Source of the DNA: Vibrio sp. ED004 | GTDB lineage: Bacteria > Pseudomonadota > Gammaproteobacteria > Enterobacterales > Vibrionaceae | NCBI RefSeq assembly: GCF_023206395.1 | Contig: NZ_CP066149.1 | Span: forward strand, 2,790,001 to 2,854,000 | Direction: 5' to 3' | Length of the DNA: 64,000 bases | In this document: positions 36,301-43,628 of the stretch, piece after piece | Numbering within the stretch: the stretch's first letter is position 1 | Layout of the letters: each line of letters opens with the position of its first letter | The notes under the pieces: model-generated | What the model saw: the letters and a program-made list of their open reading frames with translations, nothing else | Database searches by the model: none | Told to the model about the DNA's origin: nothing | Made by a program: the position numbers and the translations under genes

Positions 36301-39300
36301 CTACTGTCGTTACTTCCGAACTAGGAGCCAACTTGCTATTCATGTAGTCAACAATTTCACCCAGAGTACGACACTCAGCTAGGTCTTCAGGGTTTAGCTC
36401 TGGCAGTGTTGGTAGCTGGTCTTGAACCGTACCAAGGATCTCAACACGTTTGATTGAGTCGATACCAAGGTCTGCTTCCATGTCCATTGCTAGGTCGAGC
36501 ATTTCTGTTGGGTAGCCGGTTTTATCCGCTACTACGCTCAGCATTGTGCTTTGAACTTGCTCTGCGTTTAAACCGTTTGATACTGCTTGCGCTGGTTCAG
36601 ATGCTTGAGTTGCTACTGGAGCAGAAGCAGGAAGCTTACTGTTCATGCTTTTAGTATTCATGTAAGCAACGATTTCGCCTAGAGTACGACACTCAGCGAG
36701 GTCTTCAGGGTTTAGTTCTGGAAGAGTCGGTAGCTCGTCTTGAACCGTACCTAGAATTTCAACACGCTTGATTGAATCGATACCAAGGTCAGCTTCCATA
36801 TCCATTGCTAGGTCTAGCATTTCAGTCGGGTAGCCCGTTTTCTCTGCGACTACTTCTAACATGGTTTTTTGAACGACAGCCGCATCTAGACCATTGCTAG
36901 CTGCTGCCGGAGCAACTACTGGTGCTTGTGAAGACACGGGAGCAGAAGCTGGAAGCTTGCTGTTCATGTAGTTAACGATTTCGCCAAGAGTGCGACACTC
37001 AGCTAAATCTTCAGGGTTTAGCTCTGGAAGGGTAGGCAGTTCATCTTGAACCGTACCAAGAATCTCAACACGCTTGATTGAGTCGATACCAAGGTCTGCT
37101 TCCATATCCATTTCTAGATCAAGCATTTCCGTTGGGTAACCTGTCTTCTCAGCAACCACTTCAAGCATGGTTTGTTGAACGACTTTTGCATCAAGACCGT
37201 TAGCTGTTTGAACAGGAGCGGTTGCGCTTGGCTGTGCGGCAGCAGGCGTTGATGCTGGCATCTTGCTGTTCATGTAAGTAACGATTTCACCAAGAGTACG
37301 ACACTCAGCTAAATCTTCAGGGTTCAGCTCAGGTAGGTTTGGCATTTCGTCTTGAACGGTACCAAGGATCTCTACGCGCTTGATTGAGTCGATACCAAGG
37401 TCTGCTTCCATGTCCATTTCTAGGTCAAGCATTTCCGTTGGGTAACCCGTTTTCTCAGCGACCACTTCTAGCATCACTTTTTCAGCATCGGCTGTTTGTA
37501 CTGCTACTGGCGCAGCCACAGGAGCCGGTTGCGCTTTAACTGGCACAGGTTGAGCTGCAACAGGCGCTGCCGCTTGAGCCGCTACTTGCGGTGCAGGAAC
37601 GGCTTTCTGTACTGGAGTTTTCTGAGTTGTTGTATTTTGAACCGGCGCAGCTTGAAAAGACTGAGCTTGTACTGGAGTCGCTTGTGCTTGAGCTACAGGC
37701 TGTTGGACTATAGCTGTTGGAGTAGCTGGAGATTGAATCGCTGGCTGGGCATTTACTGGCGCAACGAAGGTTGGTTGTGCCGTTTGCACTGAACCTTGCG
37801 TCAGCATATTAAGTGCAGAGCTGTTGCTGTGCGCTTGCATCTCTAGGTAATGAGCGTGAGCTTTTAGAGTCTCTGCTTGGTGCTGGTGGAACATCTCCAT
37901 AGAACGCTGTAGGTTCTCAGGAATGGCTACGCCAGCTGTTGCCATTTTCGCTTGCTCAGACATTAGGGTGTTGAACGTGTCACCGTATTGCTGAGGAATC
38001 GCCAAGAATTGCTGATGTACTTCTGCTGCTTGTTGTTGAGCATTGAAGAACGACTGCAATGAAGACTCATCTACCGTTACTTGAGCTGCAGGCTGAATAG
38101 TCGCCGATGCAGGTTGTGCCACTTGAGGTTGCTGAGCTACTGTTGCTACTTGTGTACTTGGTACTGGAACAACTGACTGTTGTACATTTGAAGCTTGAGG
38201 AGCAGCCACAGGTACTTCAACGATTTCTGTTTTAATCACTTCTTTTTCCACGATTTTCTCGACTTCAACTTTCACTTCAACAATCTCAGTCTTTTCGGTG
38301 ACGTTGCCCGAAGCCAATGATTGATCCATCTTCTTACGAGTAGCTGGGCTGATGTAGTTGGTTGCATTCAGCTTGATGTTCATTGGTGATGCCTTTGCAG
38401 GTTCAGCAATGTCAGCTTGGTAAGGGTCAATGTTGTCCAATGAAACACCTGCCACGCACAGTTGAACCGCAGCTAAACGAAGCTGTTGATCACTGTCGCC
38501 TTTTGGGCTTGGGTTGATGCTGATTGCGTAAAGTTCTTCGTTCTTATCAGCCAATGTTTTTTCAACCAGCTTTTGAAGAATATTTTTAGGACCGAATTCT
38601 ACAAATACGCGCGCGCCTGCTTCATACATTGCTTCAATTTGCTCACTGAAACGAACCGATTGCAGCATGTGCTGTTTGAATGCTTTCTTGATCGCTTTCG
38701 CGTCTTTGCTGTGTAGTTTGCCTGTTGCGTTTGAGTAAAGCGGCAGCGTTGGAGCGCTGAATGAAGCTTTATCAATTGCAGCAGCAAATGGTTTTTGAGC
38801 GTGAGCAACAAGCGGTGTGTGGAAAGCACCAGATACTGGCAGAGCAATCGCTTTGAAGCCTTGTTCTGTTAGCGCTTGTGCTGCTTGTTGAACCGTCGCT
38901 GTTGGGCCTGCAATAACCAGTTGAGTTGGAGCGTTGTAGTTGGCAATGCTCATACCTTCGAATTGGCTGATGCAACTTTCAACGGCTGGAAGTTTGTCTG
39001 CGTCTAGGATGACCGCAAACATAGTACCGCTGTCGCCTTGTTCAGGTGTCGCTGCCATCGCATCGCCACGAGCGAAAGCTAACTGGTAGTAATCGTCTTG
39101 CGAGATAACACCCGATGCACATAGTGCGCTTAACTCACCAAAGCTGTGACCTGCGACCATGTCTGCTTTGAAGCCAGCTTGAGTCATGATGTCGAACTGA
39201 CCCATAGAAACAGTACCAATCGCACTTTGCGCATTCGCCGTGTTGGTTAGTACCGCTTCTTGAGCTTTGGTTGCTTCTGGTGTGAAGGTTGGAATTGGGA

Positions 39301-41233
39301 ATAGAATTTGCGACAGAGCTGTTTTCTTGTGCTGACCAAATACTTGATCCGCTTGAGCAAGCTGTTGGCGCATCTCAGGGTAATGACAAGCAAGCTCGCG
39401 ACCCATGTTGAGGTATTGCGAACCTTGACCTGCAAATAGCGCTGCCACTTTACCTGCACCGTTTTCAGCAATCAGTGCCGATTCGCGGTAGCTAGTACCG
39501 TTTGGCATCTGCCAATGTGTTTTGGTTTGACTCTCAAGCATTGAAACCGCTTGAGTCAGTTGCGCTTGAAGGTCTGCTTGGTCAGTCACAACTAAACCAA
39601 GACGAGCATGCTTAGCGTCAACTTCGCGTAGAGCGTGTTGTTCTGCAAGTGCTTCCAACTTGAACACAGCATCAGCAGCTTGAGTTGAAACCTGTTTTAG
39701 CTCGTTGATCAGTGCTTGGCTAGATTCTGCGCTGAACAACAGAGTTTGCGGCACTTGGCGCTGACGGTATTTGTCACCGCGAGCGTGCTCTGGCGTGTAC
39801 TCTTCTAAAACAACGTGGAAGTTCGTACCACCAAAACCAAATGAGCTGATACCTGCACGGCGTGGTGTGCCGTCGACACGTTGCATCCAAGGACGCGTTT
39901 GTGTGTTTAGGTAGAATGGTGAGTTCTCGATGTCCAGTTTAGGATTCGGGCTCGACACGTTGATCGTTGGCGGCAGTACTTTATGGTGCAATGCTAATGC
40001 TGCTTTGATTAAACCAGCAGTACCTGCGGTTGATTTAGTGTGGCCAATTTGAGATTTCACAGAGCCTAATGCAATGTGTTGCTTCTCTTCATTGTTTTCA
40101 CTGAATACTGAGTTTAAGCCACCGAATTCAGCAACATCGCCTGCTGCTGTTCCTGTGCCGTGTGCTTCTAAAAGACCAAGCGTGTGCGGTGCGAAACCAG
40201 CATCATCGTAAGCGCGTTTTAGTGCTTTTGCTTGTCCTTCAGGGCGAGGCGCGTAAATACTCTTGAACTTACCATCCGAAGATGAACCAACACCTTTAAT
40301 CACTGAGTAAATTCTGTCGCCATCGCGCTCTGCATCTTCAAGACGCTTAAGAGCAACCATGCCAATGCCTTCGCCAATCATCATGCCTTTTGAGTCGATG
40401 TCGAAAGGTTGAATGGTTTCATTAGTGGTGAATGCTGGCGTTTTCGAGAAGCTCATGTACATGGTTGGTGAGTTATCAGTACACACACCACCAGTGATCA
40501 TCATTTCACTGCGGCCTTCAACCAGTTCACTAAGAGCCATGCGCATTGCGGCTAGAGAACCTGCACAAGCGGCGTCTACTACACAGTTGATGCCACCAAG
40601 GTCAAAGCGGTTAGCAATACGACCTGAAATTACGTTACCCAATGAGCCAGGGAATGAGTTCTCTTCCCAGTGGATGTATTGGTCTTGGAATTTTTTGATC
40701 AGCATTTCGCTGTCTTCGTCGTTGATGCCACTGCTTTTGAAGACTTTTTTCAAAACAGGGTATTGAAGACGAGCATTCAAGCTTTGAGCAATCTTTTGAC
40801 CGCCACCAACACCGAGCGTGATACCGATCTTATCGCGATCGTAGCCTTCAGGCAGTTTGGCATCTTCAAGTACTTCTTTTGCAACGATCAAAGAAAGCAG
40901 CTGTGAAGTATCAGTTAGTTCTAGGATATTTGGCGGAAGACCGAACTCCATTGGGTTGAAGTCGACTTCTGGGATGAAACCGCCACGCTTACAGTAAGAC
41001 TTGTCTGGCGTTGTACGATTTGAATCGTAGTAATCTTCTGGACGCCAGTGCGTATCTGGCACTTCGGTAATTGCATCGATCTTTTCGCTGATCAAATCCC
41101 AGAACTTGTTTAAGTAACGAGAGTTAGCAAACATGCTTGCCATACCAACGATAGCAATAGGCATGTCTTTAAGACGTTTATTAAGTCGAGTGTCGTCGAC
41201 TGATTCCGGTGTATTTTTTTCGGGTTGGCTCAT
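33362..41233 (-). CDS. pfaA: PUFA synthase subunit PfaA (KS-MAT-5xACP-KR-DH)
   Basis: A 2623-residue multidomain synthase. KS at ~24-480 (Cys223 in DAACAGS, His358, His398); malonyl-CoA acyltransferase at ~597-900 (Ser697 in GHSFGE); a Gln/Pro/Ala-rich spacer; five tandem acyl carrier domains with phosphopantetheine serines at 1283, 1385, 1487, 1593 and 1700 (each LGIDSIKR); ketoreductase from ~2030 (VTGGAKGVTFE, later SSAAGFYGNTGQSDYSMSN); and a C-terminal PKS-type dehydratase with HxxxGxxxxP as HCIAGNPVLP (His2345). The frame extends 44 codons further upstream, but ATG 41233 has GGAG at a good distance and matches the family start MSQ. First gene of the operon; a FadR-like box lies about 360 nt upstream. 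Confidence 0.97.
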   Translation of the reverse strand: MSQPEKNTPESVDDTRLNKRLKDMPIAIVGMASMFANSRYLNKFWDLISEKIDAITEVPDTHWRPEDYYDSNRTTPDKSYCKRGGFIPEVDFNPMEFGLPPNILELTDTSQLLSLIVAKEVLEDAKLPEGYDRDKIGITLGVGGGQKIAQSLNARLQYPVLKKVFKSSGINDEDSEMLIKKFQDQYIHWEENSFPGSLGNVISGRIANRFDLGGINCVVDAACAGSLAAMRMALSELVEGRSEMMITGGVCTDNSPTMYMSFSKTPAFTTNETIQPFDIDSKGMMIGEGIGMVALKRLEDAERDGDRIYSVIKGVGSSSDGKFKSIYAPRPEGQAKALKRAYDDAGFAPHTLGLLEAHGTGTAAGDVAEFGGLNSVFSENNEEKQHIALGSVKSQIGHTKSTAGTAGLIKAALALHHKVLPPTINVSSPNPKLDIENSPFYLNTQTRPWMQRVDGTPRRAGISSFGFGGTNFHVVLEEYTPEHARGDKYRQRQVPQTLLFSAESSQALINELKQVSTQAADAVFKLEALAEQHALREVDAKHARLGLVVTDQADLQAQLTQAVSMLESQTKTHWQMPNGTSYRESALIAENGAGKVAALFAGQGSQYLNMGRELACHYPEMRQQLAQADQVFGQHKKTALSQILFPIPTFTPEATKAQEAVLTNTANAQSAIGTVSMGQFDIMTQAGFKADMVAGHSFGELSALCASGVISQDDYYQLAFARGDAMAATPEQGDSGTMFAVILDADKLPAVESCISQFEGMSIANYNAPTQLVIAGPTATVQQAAQALTEQGFKAIALPVSGAFHTPLVAHAQKPFAAAIDKASFSAPTLPLYSNATGKLHSKDAKAIKKAFKQHMLQSVRFSEQIEAMYEAGARVFVEFGPKNILQKLVEKTLADKNEELYAISINPSPKGDSDQQLRLAAVQLCVAGVSLDNIDPYQADIAEPAKASPMNIKLNATNYISPATRKKMDQSLASGNVTEKTEIVEVKVEVEKIVEKEVIKTEIVEVPVAAPQASNVQQSVVPVPSTQVATVAQQPQVAQPASATIQPAAQVTVDESSLQSFFNAQQQAAEVHQQFLAIPQQYGDTFNTLMSEQAKMATAGVAIPENLQRSMEMFHQHQAETLKAHAHYLEMQAHSNSSALNMLTQGSVQTAQPTFVAPVNAQPAIQSPATPTAIVQQPVAQAQATPVQAQSFQAAPVQNTTTQKTPVQKAVPAPQVAAQAAAPVAAQPVPVKAQPAPVAAPVAVQTADAEKVMLEVVAEKTGYPTEMLDLEMDMEADLGIDSIKRVEILGTVQDEMPNLPELNPEDLAECRTLGEIVTYMNSKMPASTPAAAQPSATAPVQTANGLDAKVVQQTMLEVVAEKTGYPTEMLDLEMDMEADLGIDSIKRVEILGTVQDELPTLPELNPEDLAECRTLGEIVNYMNSKLPASAPVSSQAPVVAPAAASNGLDAAVVQKTMLEVVAEKTGYPTEMLDLAMDMEADLGIDSIKRVEILGTVQDELPTLPELNPEDLAECRTLGEIVAYMNTKSMNSKLPASAPVATQASEPAQAVSNGLNAEQVQSTMLSVVADKTGYPTEMLDLAMDMEADLGIDSIKRVEILGTVQDQLPTLPELNPEDLAECRTLGEIVDYMNSKLAPSSEVTTVAPAPEATATAVQSASNDLNPVHVQSTMMEVVADKTGYPAEMLDLAMDMEADLGIDSIKRVEILGTVQDQLPTLPELNPEDLAECRTLGEIVTYMQSKLSAAAPVATPKAESVTPIAETATAELPPHKEVALKKLPAADKLVDCFSKDACVVITDDGHNAGVLAEKLTANGIQVAVVRSALSAASPLNSEIASYTLNSVDDAGVTAVINDIEADLKTSNKVIAGFIHLQAIVDAKQSNEQAVNLNADSRASLTTAFLFAKHLNGQLNAVSGRSVFFTLSRIDGGFGYLDTKQLANAELNQAALSGLTKTLSHEWSNVFCRALDADASIDARHLSEAITGELFDIDTNTVEIGLSHAENGDSGRATLIAATPGAAQTKNAGAQLTKSDKVLVTGGAKGVTFECALTLAKQCKSHFILAGRSKHITSQELPQWAQGKQQTELKPAAIAHLQATGDKPTPKKVDALLKPVLSSLEINAALAAFNEIGASAEYLSLDVSNHESVAKTLANFNDITGLIHGAGVLADKHIQDKTLDELNMVYGTKVGGLEAVLGGLDSSKLKLIAMFSSAAGFYGNTGQSDYSMSNEILNKAALQLSARNPQAKVMSFNWGPWDGGMVNAALKRMFTERGVYVIPLQAGAELFSSQLLNETGIQLLVGTSMQGSDNKEAAVKKLNAESVHLAKSPLNTSITVTRHLDPKALPFIQDHCIAGNPVLPTVCAIQWMREVAEQLLGVNVSVHNYKLLKGVIFDTDEVQELKLVLSSDAKSKAQLKAVISCQGRPQYQAQLQVASVQGAEDAQQASEKRFEASTSTPVTTAQALYSDGTLFHGPRLQGITSVERFDDLGLLAQCKLPQIENSDCGSFIPKQGFGDSQPFAEDYLLQAMLVWARLKYGAASLPSAISEFICYAPMHNGDQGWLELSVIKSMARSLQADISLYHQDGRLSAVMKGAKVTISKGLNDAFLPKSSSAVSKKESNKNAEKEQLS
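36010..37490 (-). repeat. Five in-frame ACP-encoding repeats within pfaA
   Basis: Five direct repeats, period 306-321 bp, each encoding one acyl carrier domain. The serine codons lie at 36134-36136, 36455-36457, 36773-36775, 37079-37081 and 37385-37387. Conserved cores such as GMDMEADLGIDS-type segments are almost identical in protein and very similar in DNA, while the Ala/Pro/Ser-rich linkers vary. Copy number sets PUFA output in the family. This is coding repetition, not a CRISPR or satellite. Confidence 0.95.
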
Positions 41234-41365
41234 TATGAGTCTCCACTTGAAATCACTGAGGGCGATGTCGTGTTTTGAGGCTGCGCTTTTAATTGAATCG
41301 AAAATAAATCTGAAACAGATTTTGGCAAACGCAGCTGAAGAGTAAGGCTGCCGAAAGTTGGCCAC

Positions 41366-41939
41366 CTAACTGAAATAGGGAGTGCGAAGTTCATTGACTT
41401 GCAGACGTTGAGAACGTGTTTCATGCGTGAAGGGGGTATTCGAATGTGAGGGTAATGTCCATTTAAATCCTGTCCAAAGTACCGCTTAACGGAAAGCAGT
41501 TATCCGCAATGAAAACGTGTGAATTTGTTTAATGGTTGAGCAGGCTACCCGAGGTGAGTTGCCGATACAATGCTCCCAGAGGCCACTATGATCTGTTCAG
41601 ACCAGATGAAATTTGTGTGTTTTTGAATTTTGTATTTTTAATGTAATTAACTTATTGATAATTAATGGGTATGACTTGTTTTTTAGTGTTTATACTCTAT
41701 ATTTTGACTTGGTGAGATCTATGTCAGATTTTTGTAAGTAACATTTAATAGATGCCTGTTCCGTAAGGCTGAGTGTGATCTGTGTTTTAATTTGTTATTA
41801 TTTAAAAAATTAGTTTTAAGTCCGCATATGAAGGGTGTTTCCTGCCCAAATTCTCTATGTTTCTCTCAAAACATAGGTGAGTTAAATTTGTTCGTTTTGA
41901 TGTTTTATTGATGGCTTTATGAAGAGTGATTTTTAATAA
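41366..41939. promoter_or_regulatory. Divergent pfaA / pfaE control region with FadR-like operator at 41591-41607
   Basis: This AT-rich intergenic region has no credible gene; no pfaR regulator gene lies here. ATCTGTTCAGACCAGAT (41591-41607) is a palindrome with one arm mismatch that matches the FadR operator pattern AACTGGTCnGACCAGTT in 13 of 16 positions, and closely resembles the fadB-type E. coli site. On the minus strand a weak -10-like CATTGTAT lies just downstream (~41566-41573), which would put the box near -40, where FadR activates fabA and fabB. On the plus side a 5-codon mini-ORF (ATG 41919, TAA 41934) ends 3 nt before the pfaE start. Confidence 0.6.
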
Positions 41940-42767
41940 GTGAGTGCTAAAAAGATGGAAACACCAGTCGTTGATTTGTGGCTTTGTTCTCTAAGCGATT
42001 TGGATGAAGGTACTGATCATGTGTCGCGCCTTAAACAGAAACTGACTGACGATGAAGTCGCCAAGGTGGAGCGTTATCGAATGCCTTCATCTAAGATCCA
42101 AGCGCTCTATGTTCGTAATTATTTGCGAGAGGTGTTGTCGTTCTACTCTGATTTAGCGGCTGAAGAGTGGCGGTTTGAATATGGTGAGAAAGGAAAACCA
42201 CGCTTGATCGCAGAGCAACAACACAAAACCGGACTGAATTTCAATATTAGCCACAGCCAAGAGCATTTACTGATTGCTGTCTGCCACACGAAAGGGCAAC
42301 CACTACAGCTTGGGGTGGATATTGAACATGCAAGAAGTTCGACCAACATCACTGCGATAATGAAGCATTACTTTTCGGAATTTGAGATTAACGATTTACT
42401 CGGGCTGGATGAGGTATCTCAAAGAGAGCGTTTCTTTGATTTGTGGGCACTGAAAGAGTCGTATATCAAAGCGACAGGAAAGGGGTTAGCCACATCATTG
42501 AAAAGTTTTTCGTTCGACTTTTCCAATCTAACTCAACAAACACTGCCACTTCATTCATCGGGTTTACAACCAGAGTTACATGACGAAATCATTGTACTTA
42601 ACGGAGTTGGGTTGGATGCTGCTGAACAAGGCAATGCTTCAACAGATTGGCAATGCAGTTTAGGAAGGCTGGATAACCAGTTCCGATTTGCCGTGACTCT
42701 TGGTGGTGCAACGCTTCCTATGCAATTAGAGATGAAGTGCTTCCCCAAATTTAAGCTACTTGGCTGA
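41940..42767 (+). CDS. pfaE: Phosphopantetheinyl transferase PfaE
   Basis: A 275-residue Sfp-type enzyme that attaches phosphopantetheine from CoA to the ACP serines of PfaA. Motifs: NFNISHSQEHLLIAV, LQLGVDIEHARSS (Mg-binding Asp and Glu) and FFDLWALKESYIKATGKGL. The start is taken as GTG 41940 (SAKKMETPV follows) with AAGAG 13 nt upstream. ATG 41955 is the alternative and neither has a strong ribosome site. Divergent from pfaABCD, as in several marine PUFA producers, and completes the gene set needed for synthesis. Confidence 0.93.
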   Translation: MSAKKMETPVVDLWLCSLSDLDEGTDHVSRLKQKLTDDEVAKVERYRMPSSKIQALYVRNYLREVLSFYSDLAAEEWRFEYGEKGKPRLIAEQQHKTGLNFNISHSQEHLLIAVCHTKGQPLQLGVDIEHARSSTNITAIMKHYFSEFEINDLLGLDEVSQRERFFDLWALKESYIKATGKGLATSLKSFSFDFSNLTQQTLPLHSSGLQPELHDEIIVLNGVGLDAAEQGNASTDWQCSLGRLDNQFRFAVTLGGATLPMQLEMKCFPKFKLLG

Positions 42768-42819
42768 GTTTACGCTCGTTACACTAGAACCTTGAGCTTC
42801 TAATCTGGAACAAGGTGCA

Positions 42820-42866
42820 CTCTCAACTACTCGTATTTTCAGCCACTCGCGCTCTCAGCCACTCGT
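42820..42866. repeat. Short imperfect direct repeats after pfaE
   Basis: Three copies of a CA[A/G]C[T/C]ACTCG motif (near 42824, 42840 and 42856), about 16 bp apart, in the gap between convergent pfaE and the thioesterase gene. No hairpin terminator is clear here. Confidence 0.5.
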
Positions 42867-42874
42867 AATATTGC

Positions 42875-43282
42875 CTAACTCGTTTCGCCAAGCATCGCTT
42901 TTAATACTTCAGCGGGTACAGGCTGAAGTTGTTTGTCTTTATCTAGGCAAACCATCTCGATATCACCAATCACGGCAGGTTTAATCGCATCTTTACGCCA
43001 CACTTCTTGTCGCCATAAGGTTTTGTATTTGCCATCGAGTTCAAAAGAAGTTCGGATGTCACAGATCTCAGCGAACTCGACCCCGTCTTGGAAGGTCATA
43101 TTGGCTTTATATACCGCAAACCCCAGTCCATGATCATTCCACAACTCCGCCAGTTTATCGCTGCCCAACACATGCTCGCGCGCACGCTCAAAGTATTTAA
43201 GGAAGTTAGGGTGATAAACCACACCTGAGTGATCGGTATCTTCGTAGTAAATCTGTACTGGGTGATGGTAGATCTGACTCAT
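42875..43282 (-). CDS. Hotdog-fold acyl-CoA/acyl-ACP thioesterase (YbgC/4HBT type)
   Basis: A 135-residue 4-hydroxybenzoyl-CoA thioesterase-family protein. The active-site segment is YYEDTDHSGVVYHPNFLKYFERARE, with the catalytic Asp in DTDHSG. The ATG at 43282 has AAGAG 9 nt upstream; a TTG at 43291 is less likely. It is convergent with pfaE. A hotdog thioesterase beside the pfa cluster (called Orf6) is known from Photobacterium profundum, so this gene may release or edit acyl chains from the PUFA synthase. YbgC-type housekeeping function is the alternative. A FadR-like box lies 105 nt upstream. Confidence 0.88.
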   Translation of the reverse strand: MSQIYHHPVQIYYEDTDHSGVVYHPNFLKYFERAREHVLGSDKLAELWNDHGLGFAVYKANMTFQDGVEFAEICDIRTSFELDGKYKTLWRQEVWRKDAIKPAVIGDIEMVCLDKDKQLQPVPAEVLKAMLGETS

Positions 43283-43386
43283 GGGTAGCAACTCTTGGTA
43301 AGTAGTGGATCAGTAAATCTGACTAAGTTGTGCAGCACTCTACAGGATAGGTTGAAATTACTTCAAGGCATCATCGTGAAAGGGGC

Positions 43387-43403
43387 TTTTGGTCAGACCT
43401 CAT
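43387..43403. promoter_or_regulatory. FadR-like operator upstream of the thioesterase gene
   Basis: TTTTGGTCAGACCTCAT contains TGGTCAGACCT, a near-perfect match to the TGGTCnGACCA core of FadR sites. It lies 105 nt upstream of the minus-strand thioesterase start and about 225 nt before dctP, so the thioesterase is the likelier target. Confidence 0.55.
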
Positions 43404-43428
43404 TTATCACTGATGCTTTGGTCAACTC

Positions 43429-43470
43429 CCACCCATTTATAAATATTCTATGTGTCATTTTCCACCCATT
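43429..43470 (+). promoter_or_regulatory. Direct repeats CCACCCATT, candidate DctD activator sites
   Basis: CCACCCATT occurs at 43429-43437 and again at 43462-43470, 33 bp apart (about three helical turns), 85-126 bp upstream of the sigma-54 promoter. This is the normal distance for enhancer sites of a sigma-54 activator. The sequence is not one I can match to a known DctD site. Confidence 0.35.
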
Positions 43471-43554
43471 AAATTTTGCAAAGAGTGGACGACTCATGTT
43501 GGCAACTATGATGAAGCCTTGTGGTTAAAGGGTTGTTAATGCTTTGTATCAATA

Positions 43555-43570
43555 TGGCGCGCTAATTGCC
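43555..43570 (+). promoter_or_regulatory. Sigma-54 promoter of dctPQM
   Basis: TGGCGC-GCTAA-TTGCC has the invariant GG (43556-43557) and GC (43568-43569) separated by 10 bp, the -24/-12 pattern. It lies 59 nt before dctP, and the window encodes a sigma-54 activator (DctD) for this transporter. Confidence 0.7.
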
Positions 43571-43628
43571 TTAGTGAAAGCACGCAGTTCCCATTGAAGG
43601 GCTGCTTTGTTTACTAAGGAGAATAATA

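Noticed and set aside
36010..37490. Regularly spaced repeats resembling a CRISPR or satellite array
   Set aside because: They are in-frame ACP domains of pfaA with a period near 310 bp; far too long for CRISPR.
41234..41365. 44-codon N-terminal extension of pfaA
   Set aside because: The extension lacks family similarity and a ribosome site, while ATG 41233 has GGAG and gives the usual N-terminus.
41366..41939. Search for a pfaR-type regulator next to pfaA
   Set aside because: No frame of useful length exists in this gap; the regulator, if any, is elsewhere in the genome.
43295..43528. 77-codon plus-strand ORF upstream of dctP
   Set aside because: It overlaps the FadR-like box and the direct repeats, has no ribosome site and an unconvincing composition; most likely non-coding control DNA.
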